Below the pieces are notes generated by a model. The model was not told where the DNA came from. It saw only the letters and a program-made list of their open reading frames with translations, and did no database searches. 64,000 nucleotides of DNA from an uncultured Acinetobacter sp. (GTDB lineage Bacteria > Pseudomonadota > Gammaproteobacteria > Pseudomonadales > Moraxellaceae), in assembly GCA_913777945.1 (NCBI GenBank), contig CAJYTY010000022.1, forward strand, positions 1 to 64,000, written 5' to 3'. How positions within the stretch are numbered: the stretch's first letter is position 1; each line of letters starts with the position of its first letter. Positions 27,100-37,050 of this stretch are shown in pieces. The position numbers and the translations under genes were made by a program.

Positions 27100-28629
27100 A
27101 TGAACGCGATTCATCATCCACAGCAAAGTACTGGATTCACCACAGCAAAACTACTGATCAATGGTGAATTTGTCGAGTCAACAACAAGCCATTGGCAAGA
27201 TATTGTCAATCCAGCGACACAAGAAGTTTTAGGACGAGTGCCTTTTGCGACAGCCGAAGAAGTCAATGCTGCGATTGCTGCTGCACAAAATGCTTTGGCC
27301 AGTTGGCGTCAAACGCCTATTCAGGCACGTATGCGTATTATGCTCAAGCTGCAAGATCTGATTCGCAATAACTTAAAAAGTATTGCCCAAGTGTTGACAG
27401 CAGAACAAGGAAAAACTTTGGCCGATGCCGAAGGAGATATTCAGCGTGGTCTTGAAGTTGTCGAGCATGCTTGTTCGATTGGTACTTTGCAAATGGGAGA
27501 GTATATAGAAGGTGTTGCACGTGGTGTCGATACCTATACCGTACAGCAGCCGCTTGGTGTGTGTGCGGGAATTACACCATTTAATTTCCCCGCCATGATT
27601 CCACTATGGATGTTTCCAATGGCGATTGTGTGTGGAAATACCTTTGTTTTAAAGCCTTCAGAACAAGATCCATTATCGACCATGATGCTTGTAGAGCTGG
27701 CAATTGAAGCGGGTATCCCTGCTGGTGTACTAAATGTGGTACATGGTGGTAAAGAAGTCGTCGATCTGCTGTGTACTCATCACGATATCAAAGCCATCTC
27801 TTTTGTGGGTTCGACTGCTGTAGGTACACATGTCTATCAACTGGCTGGTCAGCATGGCAAACGTGTACAGTCGATGATGGGTGCAAAGAACCATGTTGTG
27901 GTCATGCCAGATGCCAATAAAGAACAAACATTAAATGCTTTAGTAGGTGCAGCGTTTGGTGCAGCAGGACAACGCTGTATGGCGCTTTCTGTGGCCATCA
28001 TGGTAGGAGAAGCCCAGCATTGGGTTGACGAACTTGTCAATAAAGCTAAAACATTGAAAGTTAATGCCGGACATGAGCCGAATACCGATGTGGGGCCAGT
28101 CATTTCTACCCGTGCTAAAGCGCGTGTGATTGATCTGATCAATAGTGGCGTTGAACAAGGCGCAAAACTGTTACTGGACGGGCGTGATGTGCAGGTGTCT
28201 GGATATGAGCAGGGTAACTTTGTTGGCCCAACGATTTTTAATCAGGTCACTACCGATATGCGAATTTATCAGGAAGAAGTATTTGGTCCTGTACTTGCCA
28301 TTATGCATGTTGAAACGTTGGAACAGGCGATCGCACTGATCAATGCCAACCCTTTTGGTAATGGTGTTGGTCTCTTTACTCAAAATGGCCATACAGCGCG
28401 TATATTCCAGCATCAGATTGATATCGGTCAGGTGGGCATTAATATTCCAATTCCTGTGCCAGTCCCTTTTTTTAGCTTTACCGGTTCACGTGGTTCAAAG
28501 CTTGGAGATTTAGGGCCTTACGGTAAACAGGCAGTACAGTTTTATACCCAAACCAAAACCATTACGAGCCGATGGTTTGAAGATGATCAAGAAACCAGTG
28601 GTGTAAATACAACGATTAGTTTGCGCTAA
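27100..28629 (+). CDS. mmsA: Methylmalonate-semialdehyde dehydrogenase (CoA-acylating)
   Basis: 509 residues. Aldehyde dehydrogenase fold with GAAFGAAGQRCMALS carrying the catalytic Cys (about 293), a nucleotide loop SFVGSTAVGTHVYQ, and GVCAGITPFNFPAMIPLWMF, which is typical of MmsA. It converts (S)-methylmalonate semialdehyde plus CoA and NAD to propionyl-CoA, the end step of valine catabolism. First gene of the operon, 12 bases before mmsB. The N-terminal ~10 residues are variable. Start ATG 27100 follows a GGAGCG. Confidence 0.94.
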   Translation: MNAIHHPQQSTGFTTAKLLINGEFVESTTSHWQDIVNPATQEVLGRVPFATAEEVNAAIAAAQNALASWRQTPIQARMRIMLKLQDLIRNNLKSIAQVLTAEQGKTLADAEGDIQRGLEVVEHACSIGTLQMGEYIEGVARGVDTYTVQQPLGVCAGITPFNFPAMIPLWMFPMAIVCGNTFVLKPSEQDPLSTMMLVELAIEAGIPAGVLNVVHGGKEVVDLLCTHHDIKAISFVGSTAVGTHVYQLAGQHGKRVQSMMGAKNHVVVMPDANKEQTLNALVGAAFGAAGQRCMALSVAIMVGEAQHWVDELVNKAKTLKVNAGHEPNTDVGPVISTRAKARVIDLINSGVEQGAKLLLDGRDVQVSGYEQGNFVGPTIFNQVTTDMRIYQEEVFGPVLAIMHVETLEQAIALINANPFGNGVGLFTQNGHTARIFQHQIDIGQVGINIPIPVPVPFFSFTGSRGSKLGDLGPYGKQAVQFYTQTKTITSRWFEDDQETSGVNTTISLR

Positions 28630-28640
28630 GGGGAAATAGT

Positions 28641-29531
28641 ATGAAGATCGCATTTATTGGTTTGGGGAACATGGGCGGTGCCATGGCACAAAATCTGCTC
28701 AAATCAGGTCATCAAGTGTTTGGTTATGATTTAAGTCAAACAGCGCTAGATCATTTTGCAGCAGCGGGTGGCGTAGTCTGTGATCATCCGCAGAACGCTG
28801 CTCAGCATGCAGAAGTTGTAGTTACCATGTTGCCCGCAGCCAAGCATGTTCGTGATGTTTATCTTGGTGAAAACGGCATTTTGCAAGTACTTCAAGCCGG
28901 TAGTTTGTGTATCGACAGCAGTACGATTGATCCGCAAACAATTCAAGAGATTGCCGCCGCTGCTCAAGCTAAACAAATCCGAGTGTGTGATGCACCCGTA
29001 TCAGGTGGTACCTTGGGCGCAAAAGATGGCACTTTGACTTTCATGATAGGTGCCGATGAAGCCACCTTTGAAGCGGTCAAGTTGCCTCTGAGCTATATGG
29101 GTAAAAATCTCGTGCATTGTGGTGCTGTAGGAACGGGACAGGTCGCCAAAATCTGTAATAATCTGATTTTAGGCATTTCTATGACCGCCGTGGCAGAAGG
29201 GATGGCGCTCGGAGCAAAACTGGGTATGGATCCACAGGCGCTGGCAAGTGTGATCAATAGTTCAACTGGGCGTTGCTGGAGCTCTGAAATCTATAATCCA
29301 TGGCCAGATGTCTGCGCCAATGCGCCATCTTCACGTGGTTATACGGATGGTTTTGCCGCGCAACTGATGCTCAAAGATCTGGGCTTGGCAGTCGATGCCG
29401 CTCAACAGGCTGCGCAACCTGTGGTGCTGGGTAGCATGGTAAAACAACTTTATCAAAAGTTATGCCAAGACGGTCATGCTCATCTGGACTTTTCCAGCAT
29501 TATGCATCAATACACCACGACACCCACTTAA
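28641..29531 (+). CDS. mmsB: 3-hydroxyisobutyrate dehydrogenase
   Basis: 296 residues. N-terminal Rossmann fold IAFIGLGNMGGAMAQNLL (about 3-20), the substrate motif DAPVSGGTLGAKDGTLTF, and the catalytic lysine region GAVGTGQVAKICNNL. It oxidises 3-hydroxyisobutyrate to methylmalonate semialdehyde with NAD, feeding MmsA. Gap of 11 bases to mmsA. Length and motifs are standard for the HIBADH family. Confidence 0.94.
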   Translation: MKIAFIGLGNMGGAMAQNLLKSGHQVFGYDLSQTALDHFAAAGGVVCDHPQNAAQHAEVVVTMLPAAKHVRDVYLGENGILQVLQAGSLCIDSSTIDPQTIQEIAAAAQAKQIRVCDAPVSGGTLGAKDGTLTFMIGADEATFEAVKLPLSYMGKNLVHCGAVGTGQVAKICNNLILGISMTAVAEGMALGAKLGMDPQALASVINSSTGRCWSSEIYNPWPDVCANAPSSRGYTDGFAAQLMLKDLGLAVDAAQQAAQPVVLGSMVKQLYQKLCQDGHAHLDFSSIMHQYTTTPT

Positions 29532-29616
29532 AGCACACAATGATTCAATGAAGCAAGGATTCGCTTCATCAAAATAACTTGTCAGTAATAACGATAAACT
29601 CAGGCTGAGGTTGAAT

Positions 29617-31266
29617 ATGTTCGATTATCGAAAAACAATTGAAAATTTTAATTTAGAGACGGTAGCAAAGCAGTATCTATCTGGTTCTATGCAGGTTGTA
29701 AATGCGTGCTATGAATGCTGTGACCGGCATGCCGATTCTGATGCGATTGCTTTGTACTGGTATGCGAAAGATGGCCGTAAAGAACAATATAGCTTTCGTG
29801 AACTCAAAAAATACTCGACCCAATTTGCCAGCTTTTTAAAGTCACAGGGCGTGCGTAAAGGCGATCGCGTATCTGGTTTACTGCCAAGAACACCAGAGCT
29901 GATCATTACTATTTTAGCCACTTGGCGGATTGGCGCCGTATATCAGCCCTTATTTACCGCATTTGGACCCAAAGCAATTGAGCATCGCATCCAGCTGGCG
30001 CAAAGCAAGTTGGTGGTAACAGATCGTGCTAATCGTGAAAAATTATCTGAGATCAGTAATTGTCCTTCGATTGTGACCGTGCAGGCAGAGTTACACACGC
30101 AAAATTATCCGCAAGATTTCGACTTCTGGCGTGAGTTAAATCGACAAACAGAAACCGTCGAACTTGAAATGTTGAGTATCAATGATCCATTTTTGCTCAT
30201 GTTTACCTCGGGCACCACAGGGCCAGCTAAACCATTAAAAGTGCCGCTTAAAGCGCTGATCGCTTTTGGTGATTATATGAAAAATGCAATTGGCCTGAGC
30301 CAAGATGATATTTTTTGGAACATTGCAGATCCTGGTTGGGCCTATGGGTTGTATTACGCGATTACAGGGCCTTTATTGCTCGGGTACTCAACACTGTTTT
30401 ATGAAGGTGGTTTCAATGCCGAAAGTGTATGCGATGTTATTAATGAGTATGGCATCACCAATTTGGCGGGTGCCCCAACTGCCTATCGAATGATGATGGC
30501 AGCGGACCCATCACAAATGGCCCAGCTTCGCGGTAAGCTGCGTGTGGTGAGTAGTGCGGGAGAGCCTTTAAATCCTGAAGTCATTCGCTGGTTTAAAGAG
30601 GTACTAGATGTGCCGATTTATGATCATTATGGTCAAACTGAAGTCGGAATGGTGGTATGTAACCATCATGCGCTAGCGCATCCCGTTCGTTCGGGTTCGG
30701 CAGGGTTTGCTAGCCCGGGTTATCGAATTGCGATTATAGATGAGCAGGGGAATGAACTAGCTACTGATGTTCCGGGTATTTTGGCAATTGATATCGCCCA
30801 ATCTCCAATGATGTGGTTTTCAGGCTATGAAGAAAGCCGAAAATCACCTTTTGTTGAACAATATTATTTAACAGGCGATACGGCTGAAATCCATGCCGAT
30901 GGCAGTATGAGTTTTGTTGGCCGTAGCGATGATGTTATTACGACCTCAGGGTATCGGGTGGGGCCATTCGATGTCGAAAGTGCATTGCTCGAACACGACG
31001 CCGTGATTGAAGCAGCGGTGATTGGCGTACCTGATTTAGAGCGAACTGAAATTATTAAAGCATTTGTGATTTTGGCTCATCACCATACTGCATCAGCCGA
31101 ATTACAACAGGAATTAAGCTTATTCGTCAAAAAACGGTTGTCTGCACATGCATATCCACGCTTGATTGAATTTGTGACTGAACTTCCAAAAACGCCAAGT
31201 GGAAAAATTCAGCGTTTCTTGTTACGCAATCAAGAAATGAATAAGTCACATTCACAAACTGCCTAA
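29617..31266 (+). CDS. AMP-forming acyl-CoA synthetase in the valine operon
   Basis: 549 residues from the ATG at 29617; a TTG two codons earlier is less likely. ANL enzyme with the phosphate loop LMFTSGTTGPAKPLKVP, YDHYGQTEVGMVVCNHH, a C-terminal hinge FVGRSDDVITTSGYRVGPFD, and TPSGKIQRF with the catalytic Lys. The form is acetyl/propionyl/medium-chain ligase-like (PrpE/ACSM branch). In this operon it could activate isobutyrate, 2-methyl-branched acids or propionate. It follows mmsB by ~85 bases that hold a small hairpin (ATGAAGC 29548 / GCTTCAT 29563). Confidence 0.86.
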   Translation: MFDYRKTIENFNLETVAKQYLSGSMQVVNACYECCDRHADSDAIALYWYAKDGRKEQYSFRELKKYSTQFASFLKSQGVRKGDRVSGLLPRTPELIITILATWRIGAVYQPLFTAFGPKAIEHRIQLAQSKLVVTDRANREKLSEISNCPSIVTVQAELHTQNYPQDFDFWRELNRQTETVELEMLSINDPFLLMFTSGTTGPAKPLKVPLKALIAFGDYMKNAIGLSQDDIFWNIADPGWAYGLYYAITGPLLLGYSTLFYEGGFNAESVCDVINEYGITNLAGAPTAYRMMMAADPSQMAQLRGKLRVVSSAGEPLNPEVIRWFKEVLDVPIYDHYGQTEVGMVVCNHHALAHPVRSGSAGFASPGYRIAIIDEQGNELATDVPGILAIDIAQSPMMWFSGYEESRKSPFVEQYYLTGDTAEIHADGSMSFVGRSDDVITTSGYRVGPFDVESALLEHDAVIEAAVIGVPDLERTEIIKAFVILAHHHTASAELQQELSLFVKKRLSAHAYPRLIEFVTELPKTPSGKIQRFLLRNQEMNKSHSQTA

Positions 31267-31312
31267 ATAGCCTAAGCAATATTAAAAAATTTAAATTACA
31301 GGATACTCTTCT

Positions 31313-32440
31313 ATGCAATTTACGGAAGAACAGCAACTGATTCAAAACATGGCAAAAGATTTTGCTCAAGAACAGATCAAGCCATACGCAAGCGATTGGG
31401 ACCAAAAAAGTATATTTCCTAAAAGTACACTAGCCCAAATGGGTGAATTGGGATTTTTAGGAATGCTTATTCCAGAACAATGGGGCGGCTCTGATACAGG
31501 CACGCTAGCGTATGTACTGGCTTTAGAAGAAATTGCAGCAGCGGACGGCGCAACGTCTACCATTATGAGTGTGCATAATTCGGTTGGTTGTGTACCGATT
31601 TATAAATTTGGAACAGAACAACAAAAGCAACAATATTTAAAGCCGCTAGCCCAAGGTGAAATGATCGGTGCGTTTGCCTTGACCGAACCACACACTGGTT
31701 CAGATGCTGCTGCAATTAAGACCCGTGCAATAAAAGACGGCGATCACTATGTGATTAATGGTGCCAAACAATTTATTACCTCAGGAAATAACGCCGGCGT
31801 AATTATTGTTTTTGCAGTAACTGATCCGGCAGCAGGCAAAAAGGGAATGAGTGCATTTTTGATACCTCGTGATACACCTGGTTATGAAGTGATACGAGTC
31901 GAAGAAAAGTTAGGCTTACATGCGTCAGATACCTGTCAGATTGCTTTAACCGATGTGCGAATTCATGAAAGCTTAAGATTAGGGGCAGAAGGCGAAGGAC
32001 TAAAAATTGCACTTGCCAATCTGGAAGGCGGTCGGATTGGTATTGCTGCACAAGCAGTCGGTTTGGCTAGAGCTGCCTTGGAAGAAGCCACACGCTATGC
32101 ACATGAACGCGAAGCGTTTGGTAAAGCCATTATTGAGCAACAAGCCATTTCTTTCAGGCTGGCCAGTATGGCCACCGAGATCGAGGCGGCGCGCCAACTG
32201 GTTCATTTTGCTGCACGAAAAAAAGAAGCCGGTGAAAGCTGTTTAACTGAGGCCTCTATGGCCAAATTATTTGCATCGGAAATGGCTGAACGAGTTTGTT
32301 CTAAAGCCTTACAAATTTTTGGTGGCTATGGATATTTAAAGGATTTTCCAATAGAACGCATTTATCGTGATGCCCGAATTTGTCAGATTTACGAAGGGAC
32401 AAGCGATATTCAGCGCTTGGTAATTGCACGCAGCTTATAA
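31313..32440 (+). CDS. Acyl-CoA dehydrogenase, probable isobutyryl-CoA dehydrogenase
   Basis: 375 residues. Short-chain acyl-CoA dehydrogenase pattern: [20 protein letters not shown] (FAD loop), [19 protein letters not shown], and [18 protein letters not shown] at the C-terminus with the usual catalytic Glu. It would oxidise isobutyryl-CoA to methacrylyl-CoA in valine breakdown. Neighbours on both sides are valine-pathway enzymes, which decides the likely substrate. A 2-methylbutyryl-CoA role is possible as well. Confidence 0.88.
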   Translation: MQFTEEQQLIQNMAKDFAQEQIKPYASDWDQKSIFPKSTLAQMGELGFLGMLIPEQWGGSDTGTLAYVLALEEIAAADGATSTIMSVHNSVGCVPIYKFGTEQQKQQYLKPLAQGEMIGAFALTEPHTGSDAAAIKTRAIKDGDHYVINGAKQFITSGNNAGVIIVFAVTDPAAGKKGMSAFLIPRDTPGYEVIRVEEKLGLHASDTCQIALTDVRIHESLRLGAEGEGLKIALANLEGGRIGIAAQAVGLARAALEEATRYAHEREAFGKAIIEQQAISFRLASMATEIEAARQLVHFAARKKEAGESCLTEASMAKLFASEMAERVCSKALQIFGGYGYLKDFPIERIYRDARICQIYEGTSDIQRLVIARSL

Positions 32441-32462
32441 CAAATAAAAAGGGATTTTTATC

Positions 32463-33236
32463 ATGCAATGGCAAACGATTTTATTCGAAAAAAGAAATGG
32501 TGTCGGACTGATTACATTAAATCGGCCCAAGGCACTTAATGCACTCAATAACCAATTGATTATTGAAGTCAATCAAGCGCTGGATCAGCTTGAAAAAGAC
32601 CCAACGATCGGATGTATCGTGATTACAGGTTCGGAAAAAGCCTTTGCTGCCGGTGCCGATATTAAAGAAATGGCCGATTTAACTTTTCCCGATATTTATC
32701 TCGATGATTTTTTTAGTCTGGCCGATCGAATTGCTCAGCGTCGTAAGCCTCTTATTGCCGCAGTCAGTGGTTATGCCTTAGGTGGTGGTTGTGAGTTGGC
32801 ACTGATGTGTGACTTTATTTACTGTGCCGATAATGCAAAATTTGGTCTGCCAGAAGTCACTTTAGGCGTATTGCCCGGTATTGGTGGTACTCAGCGCTTA
32901 ACTCTGGCCATTGGCAAGGCCAAAGCCATGGAGATGTGTTTGACTGCACGGCAAATGGGCGCACAAGAGGCAGAGCAAAGCGGCTTGGTGGCGCGAGTAT
33001 TTACCAGAGAAGAACTTTTACCACAAACCTTACAAGCGGCAGAAAAAATAGCTGAAAAATCTTTGCCAGCTCTGCTCATGATTAAAGAATCGATCAATCG
33101 AGCCTTTGAAGTCAGCTTGGCTGAAGGCTTACGTTTTGAACGGCGTGTTTTTCATTCCATTTTTGCCAGTAATGATCAAAAAGAAGGCATGCAGGCCTTT
33201 GTGGAAAAACGTCCTGCCAAATTTACCCATCAATAA
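32463..33236 (+). CDS. Enoyl-CoA hydratase (probable methacrylyl-CoA hydratase)
   Basis: 257 residues. Crotonase signatures: the first oxyanion strand [17 protein letters not shown], and [20 protein letters not shown]. It also has the conserved [18 protein letters not shown] with a catalytic Glu. It adds water to methacrylyl-CoA to give 3-hydroxyisobutyryl-CoA, between the dehydrogenase and hydrolase encoded either side. Gaps to both neighbours are ~25 bases. Confidence 0.9.
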   Translation: MQWQTILFEKRNGVGLITLNRPKALNALNNQLIIEVNQALDQLEKDPTIGCIVITGSEKAFAAGADIKEMADLTFPDIYLDDFFSLADRIAQRRKPLIAAVSGYALGGGCELALMCDFIYCADNAKFGLPEVTLGVLPGIGGTQRLTLAIGKAKAMEMCLTARQMGAQEAEQSGLVARVFTREELLPQTLQAAEKIAEKSLPALLMIKESINRAFEVSLAEGLRFERRVFHSIFASNDQKEGMQAFVEKRPAKFTHQ

Positions 33237-33260
33237 TAAATATTCGAATAGGAAAAAATA

Positions 33261-34322
33261 ATGAATGATTATGACGATTTGGAAATTCGAAGCGAAGGTG
33301 CTTTAGGCATTATAAGTTTAAACCGTAGTAGCCATTTAAATGCTTTAACTCTAGACATGATTCGGGGTATTCAGGCGCAGCTCGATCAATGGCGAGAGGA
33401 TTCGCAAGTACAAGCTGTGCTCATCAAATCCAATGCTGCGAAAGCATTTTGCGCAGGAGGTGATATACGCTATCTGTATGACAGTTATCAGTCGGGAAAC
33501 ACGAAATATCAGGATTTTTTTGCTACTGAATATACCATGCTCAGTACAATACGTAATTATTCAAAACCTGTCATCGTCATGATGGATGGCTATGTGCTAG
33601 GTGGCGGCTTTGGACTTGCTCAGGCCTGTCATATCAAAATTACCAGTGAAAAATCGCGTTTCGCTATGCCGGAAACGGCGATTGGCTTTTTCCCAGATGT
33701 TGGGGCGACTTATTTTCTATCCAGACTCGATGAAGTTGGTGTCTATATGGCGCTCACTGGAGCACAGATCAGTAGCAGTGATGCGCTATATCTGGATCTG
33801 GTGGATTATCATGTGCCAAGTGAGCATTTTGTCGCGCTAGAACACGCATTAAGTGTTGCACCCATTCTCAATCCGGTAGAAATCCGAACCATCATTAGCT
33901 CATTTATCACTCATCCGCAAGAAAGCGAATTACAACAACATATCGACCTGATTAATGAGTATTTTTCTTATCCTGACATTAATGAAATTGAGCAGGGCTT
34001 AGCCGATGCCAACGATACTCTTCATCAGGACTGGATCAAGAAAATGCAAGCGATTTTAGAGCAACGTCCTGAAATGGCAAAACAAATCAGTTTGAAGTTA
34101 CAGCAGGTTGGTCAAAATCTTTCGCTTGAAAAATGTATGCAGTTAGAACGCGGCTTGCAGGATATCTGGTTACAACAAGGAGATTTTATTGAAGGCGTAA
34201 GAGCATTGATTGTCGATAAAGACAAAAATCCGAAGTGGCAAACTGATAATACCGAATTTAAAAAAACACTGGAAAAATTCTGGCCAGTATGGAGTAAGCA
34301 ACATAAAGATTCGCTTTGTTAA
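33261..34322 (+). CDS. 3-hydroxyisobutyryl-CoA hydrolase
   Basis: 353 residues, longer than a plain enoyl-CoA hydratase. Crotonase core with CAGGDIRYLYDSYQSG, VMMDGYVLGGGFGLAQACHI and MPETAIGFFPDVGATYFLSR. The GGDIR and FPDVGA motifs mark HIBCH. It frees 3-hydroxyisobutyrate for MmsB. The C-terminal ~100 residues (SLEKCMQLERGLQDIW and a PKW motif) are usual for this family. Last enzyme gene before the transporter. Confidence 0.9.
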   Translation: MNDYDDLEIRSEGALGIISLNRSSHLNALTLDMIRGIQAQLDQWREDSQVQAVLIKSNAAKAFCAGGDIRYLYDSYQSGNTKYQDFFATEYTMLSTIRNYSKPVIVMMDGYVLGGGFGLAQACHIKITSEKSRFAMPETAIGFFPDVGATYFLSRLDEVGVYMALTGAQISSSDALYLDLVDYHVPSEHFVALEHALSVAPILNPVEIRTIISSFITHPQESELQQHIDLINEYFSYPDINEIEQGLADANDTLHQDWIKKMQAILEQRPEMAKQISLKLQQVGQNLSLEKCMQLERGLQDIWLQQGDFIEGVRALIVDKDKNPKWQTDNTEFKKTLEKFWPVWSKQHKDSLC

Positions 34323-34399
34323 AAATAGATGGAATTTATTTTAAATAACAAAGCGAGTCACGGATGACACAGCTCAAAGAATAAGAGGGATAAATAACA

Positions 34400-35752
34400 A
34401 TGAAACACGTACAAGAATCATCTACTCAAAGTAAAAAGCCTTCACATCGTCTGGCGGGTATATCGAGTATGGTGGGAACAACCATCGAATGGTATGACTT
34501 TTTCATTTACGGTGCTGCGGCTGCGTTAATTTTTAACAAACTGTTTTTTCCAAATCTAGATCCATTAATGGGAGTGATGGCTGCATTTGCCACTTATGCC
34601 GTCGGTTTTATTGGTCGACCTTTGGGAGGAATTGTATTTGGTCATTTCGGAGACAAAATTGGCCGTAAAGCCATGTTGTTAACTACCTTAATAATGATGG
34701 GTATTCCCACTGTGCTAATTGGTCTATTGCCTACCTATGAAAGTATCGGTTACTGGGCAACAGTGTGTCTGGTGATATTGCGTTTTATTCAAGGTATGGC
34801 TATGGGAGGAGAGTGGGGTGGCGCAGTTTTAATGGCAGTTGAACACGCACCCGAAGGCGGAAAAGGATTTTGGGGAAGCTTACCTCAAGCCAGTGCAGGT
34901 GGTGGACTCATGCTTGCATCAATTGCTTTAGGACTGGTATCTATGCTACCAGAGGCTGCATTATTTAGTTGGGGCTGGAGAATCCCATTTCTGATAAGTA
35001 TCGTTCTACTCGGTGTAGGTTGGTATATAAGAGTAAAAGTACCAGAATCCCCTGATTTTGAAAAAGTGAAGGATCAGGCAAAAGAAATTAAAGTGCCGGC
35101 TTTGCAGGTTTTTAAAAATCATCCTAAAGAGCTTCTTACCATTATTTTTGCCCGCGCTGCTGAAAATGCATGGTTCTATATAGCTTCTACCTTCGCACTT
35201 GCCTATACCACCACTAAACTTGGCATTGCGCGTCAAGATATTCTATTTGCCACAATTTGTGGAGGTGGCTTGATTATGATAATGACTCCTTTATTTGGAC
35301 ATCTGTCTGATAAAGTAGGCCAAAGAAATATGTTTATGTCTGGCTTATTGGTACTCGCACTTTACTGTTATCCATTCTTTAGTATGTTGGATACCAAAGA
35401 TCCTTTTCTGGTTTGGCTTGCAATTGTATTGGCCATTGGTGTGGTTTTCCCACTCATGTACGCACCGCAATCTCAGTTGTTTGCTCGACAATTTCCAACT
35501 GAAATCCGATACAGTGGTATTTCAATTTCTGTGCAGTTTGCTGGCGTCATTGGTGGAGGCTTAGCACCTTTAATTGCGACCAAGCTTTTGAGTATAGGCG
35601 AGGGAAGTCCTCATTTAATTATTAACTATATTATAGGTATGGCGATATTTGCGATTTTCTGTACTTGCTTTATGAAGCGTGACAAGTTATCTATTCGTTC
35701 TACTAAAGCAACTATAAACAATACAACAAAAACTGACTTATCTCGACCTTAA
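34400..35752 (+). CDS. MFS transporter, metabolite:H+ symporter (MHS) type
   Basis: 450 residues, twelve membrane segments. MHS pattern: GTTIEWYDFFIYGAAAALIF in TM1, GRPLGGIVFGHFGDKIGRKA in the TM2-3 loop, and GMAMGGEWGGAVLMAVEHAP. Relatives include ShiA, ProP and KgtP, which carry organic acids and osmolytes. At the end of the valine operon it may import branched-chain acids or keto acids, but the substrate cannot be read from sequence. The stop is followed by a strong hairpin. Confidence 0.86.
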   Translation: MKHVQESSTQSKKPSHRLAGISSMVGTTIEWYDFFIYGAAAALIFNKLFFPNLDPLMGVMAAFATYAVGFIGRPLGGIVFGHFGDKIGRKAMLLTTLIMMGIPTVLIGLLPTYESIGYWATVCLVILRFIQGMAMGGEWGGAVLMAVEHAPEGGKGFWGSLPQASAGGGLMLASIALGLVSMLPEAALFSWGWRIPFLISIVLLGVGWYIRVKVPESPDFEKVKDQAKEIKVPALQVFKNHPKELLTIIFARAAENAWFYIASTFALAYTTTKLGIARQDILFATICGGGLIMIMTPLFGHLSDKVGQRNMFMSGLLVLALYCYPFFSMLDTKDPFLVWLAIVLAIGVVFPLMYAPQSQLFARQFPTEIRYSGISISVQFAGVIGGGLAPLIATKLLSIGEGSPHLIINYIIGMAIFAIFCTCFMKRDKLSIRSTKATINNTTKTDLSRP

Positions 35753-35787
35753 TACAAAACACGCACTATGTCGTTTTGGACGCTTGG

Positions 35788-35820
35788 CAACGTGAATGAT
35801 GATTGTGGAGATTCACGTTG
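35788..35820. terminator. Perfect 10-base inverted repeat after the mms operon
   Basis: CAACGTGAAT (35788-35797) and ATTCACGTTG (35811-35820) pair around a 13-base loop, between the plus-strand transporter and the minus-strand VF530 gene. The stem is strong but there is no clear T-run, so it may act as a bidirectional, partly rho-independent terminator. Confidence 0.5.
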
Positions 35821-35869
35821 CTGAGACATTGTTACAAATAGATCAGTGAAGGCATTAGAATTCTGATAA

Positions 35870-36106
35870 TTACGATTTCTGTTTGGCTTTTTGGCGTAAG
35901 ACATACAAATATAAGCTTTCAACTTTTTCACGCGCCCATGGAGTAGTACGTAAAAATCGTAATGATGACTTAACACTTGGATCTATACAAAAACATCTAA
36001 TTTCTATTTTACGACTCAAACCTTCAAAGCCACCATAGTAGTCCAATAATTCATCCAGAATGTCAGCAAGTTTTTTGCCGTGTAGAGGGTCATTGGAGGC
36101 GTTCAT
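35870..36106 (-). CDS. VF530-family small protein
   Basis: 78 residues. NDPLHGKKLADILDELLDYY then GGFEGLSRKIEIRCFCIDPS and SSLRFLRTTPWAREKVESLY match the VF530 (DUF2132) family, a helical putative DNA-binding protein first seen in Vibrio. Function unknown. It stands alone. The alternative minus-strand frame at 35749-35976 is rejected. Confidence 0.88.
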   Translation of the reverse strand: MNASNDPLHGKKLADILDELLDYYGGFEGLSRKIEIRCFCIDPSVKSSLRFLRTTPWAREKVESLYLYVLRQKAKQKS

Positions 36107-36335
36107 AATAGATCAATCACGTTTGGGAAGGCTATTATTATAACCTGAGCGAATAGAAAAATGAGAGGTTTGAAATTTAAACGTAATTAACATAGAAAAT
36201 TAGAGCTTCTCAAAAATGAGTTCATAAACTTATAGAGTTTTTGAGTACATTTACATAAAAATTAAGTTCTCCCAGAAAAGAAACAGATGCTATTTAGATA
36301 AAATTTCAATCAAATAATTTTATTGTTGATATTTC

Positions 36336-36350
36336 TAGTCACATAGTCTA
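36336..36350. promoter_or_regulatory. Operator-like site upstream of acuR
   Basis: TAGTCACATAGTCTA lies 10 bases before the acuR ATG. It matches TAGACAAGCAGTCTA before acuI at 11 of 15 positions. Shared near-palindromes in front of both genes suggest the AcuR binding site. Confidence 0.55.
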
Positions 36351-36360
36351 TTTTTATTTT

Positions 36361-37005
36361 ATGAATTATTCTTCTTTACCCAAAAGACCACGTGGTCGAC
36401 CAACCAAACACGGTTGTAACTATGCAGACACTAAAGAAGTGTTAATCCGCCGAGGTATCGAGTTACTAACCGAACGTGGAATGAATGCTATGAGCTTGGA
36501 CGATCTCATGAAATCAGTCCAAGTTCCTAAAGGATCTTTCTATCATTATTTTGCAAATAAAGAAGCTTTTATTTTAGAAGTTCTAGATACTTATGAGCTT
36601 TATTTTGTGAAGCGGTTGAATAAGTTTTTAAGTCAAATTGATCTTTCCCCATTAGAAAGACTGCAAAATTTTGTAAAAGATGCCGGTGAAAAACTGGAAA
36701 AATATGATTTTAAACGAGGTTGTATTTTAGGTAACTTAGGACAAGAAGTTTCGTATTTGCCACCAGAGATCATCGCTCGAATTGAAAGTATCTTTAAGGT
36801 ATGGGAGAAACTGGTTTCAGATTCTTTATATCGGCCAAATTCACAATATAGCGTAACTGATTGTGATGAAGCTGCTTATCAGTTTTGGATTGGGTGGGAA
36901 GGTGCAGTTCTAAGAGCACGTTTGGTCAAATCAACAAGTCCCTTAGATGCATTTTATCGCTTGTTTACTTTAGCTGTAAAACAACAAAATCACGTAAAAA
37001 TTTAA
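36361..37005 (+). CDS. acuR: TetR-family regulator, AcuR-like
   Basis: 214 residues. The N-terminal basic arm KRPRGRPTKHG precedes a TetR helix-turn-helix (LLTERGMNAMSLDDLMKSVQ, VPKGSFYHYFANKEAF). The arm plus HTH is typical of AcuR-type proteins, which repress acuI and respond to acryloyl-CoA or related compounds. The acuI gene follows 81 bases downstream on the same strand. Operator-like repeats precede both genes. The symbol is by context and similarity; it could be a general aldehyde or acrylate sensor. Confidence 0.78.
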   Translation: MNYSSLPKRPRGRPTKHGCNYADTKEVLIRRGIELLTERGMNAMSLDDLMKSVQVPKGSFYHYFANKEAFILEVLDTYELYFVKRLNKFLSQIDLSPLERLQNFVKDAGEKLEKYDFKRGCILGNLGQEVSYLPPEIIARIESIFKVWEKLVSDSLYRPNSQYSVTDCDEAAYQFWIGWEGAVLRARLVKSTSPLDAFYRLFTLAVKQQNHVKI

Positions 37006-37045
37006 TTAAAAAATAAATGCAGACGTCTGTATTTATTTTTTAATT
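37004..37045. promoter_or_regulatory. 42-base near-perfect palindrome between acuR and acuI
   Basis: The sequence starting AATTAAAAAATAAATGCAGA (37004) is its own reverse complement except for one mismatched pair, with centre GACGTC at 37024/37025. It overlaps the acuR stop. With no central loop it is unusual as a terminator, though the T-rich right arm could end acuR transcription. It might also be a regulator site or a cruciform. Confidence 0.65.
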
Positions 37046-37050
37046 AATTC

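Noticed and set aside
35749..35976. 75-codon minus-strand frame beside VF530
   Set aside because: It overlaps the VF530 gene in another frame; VF530 motifs are clear in the chosen frame.
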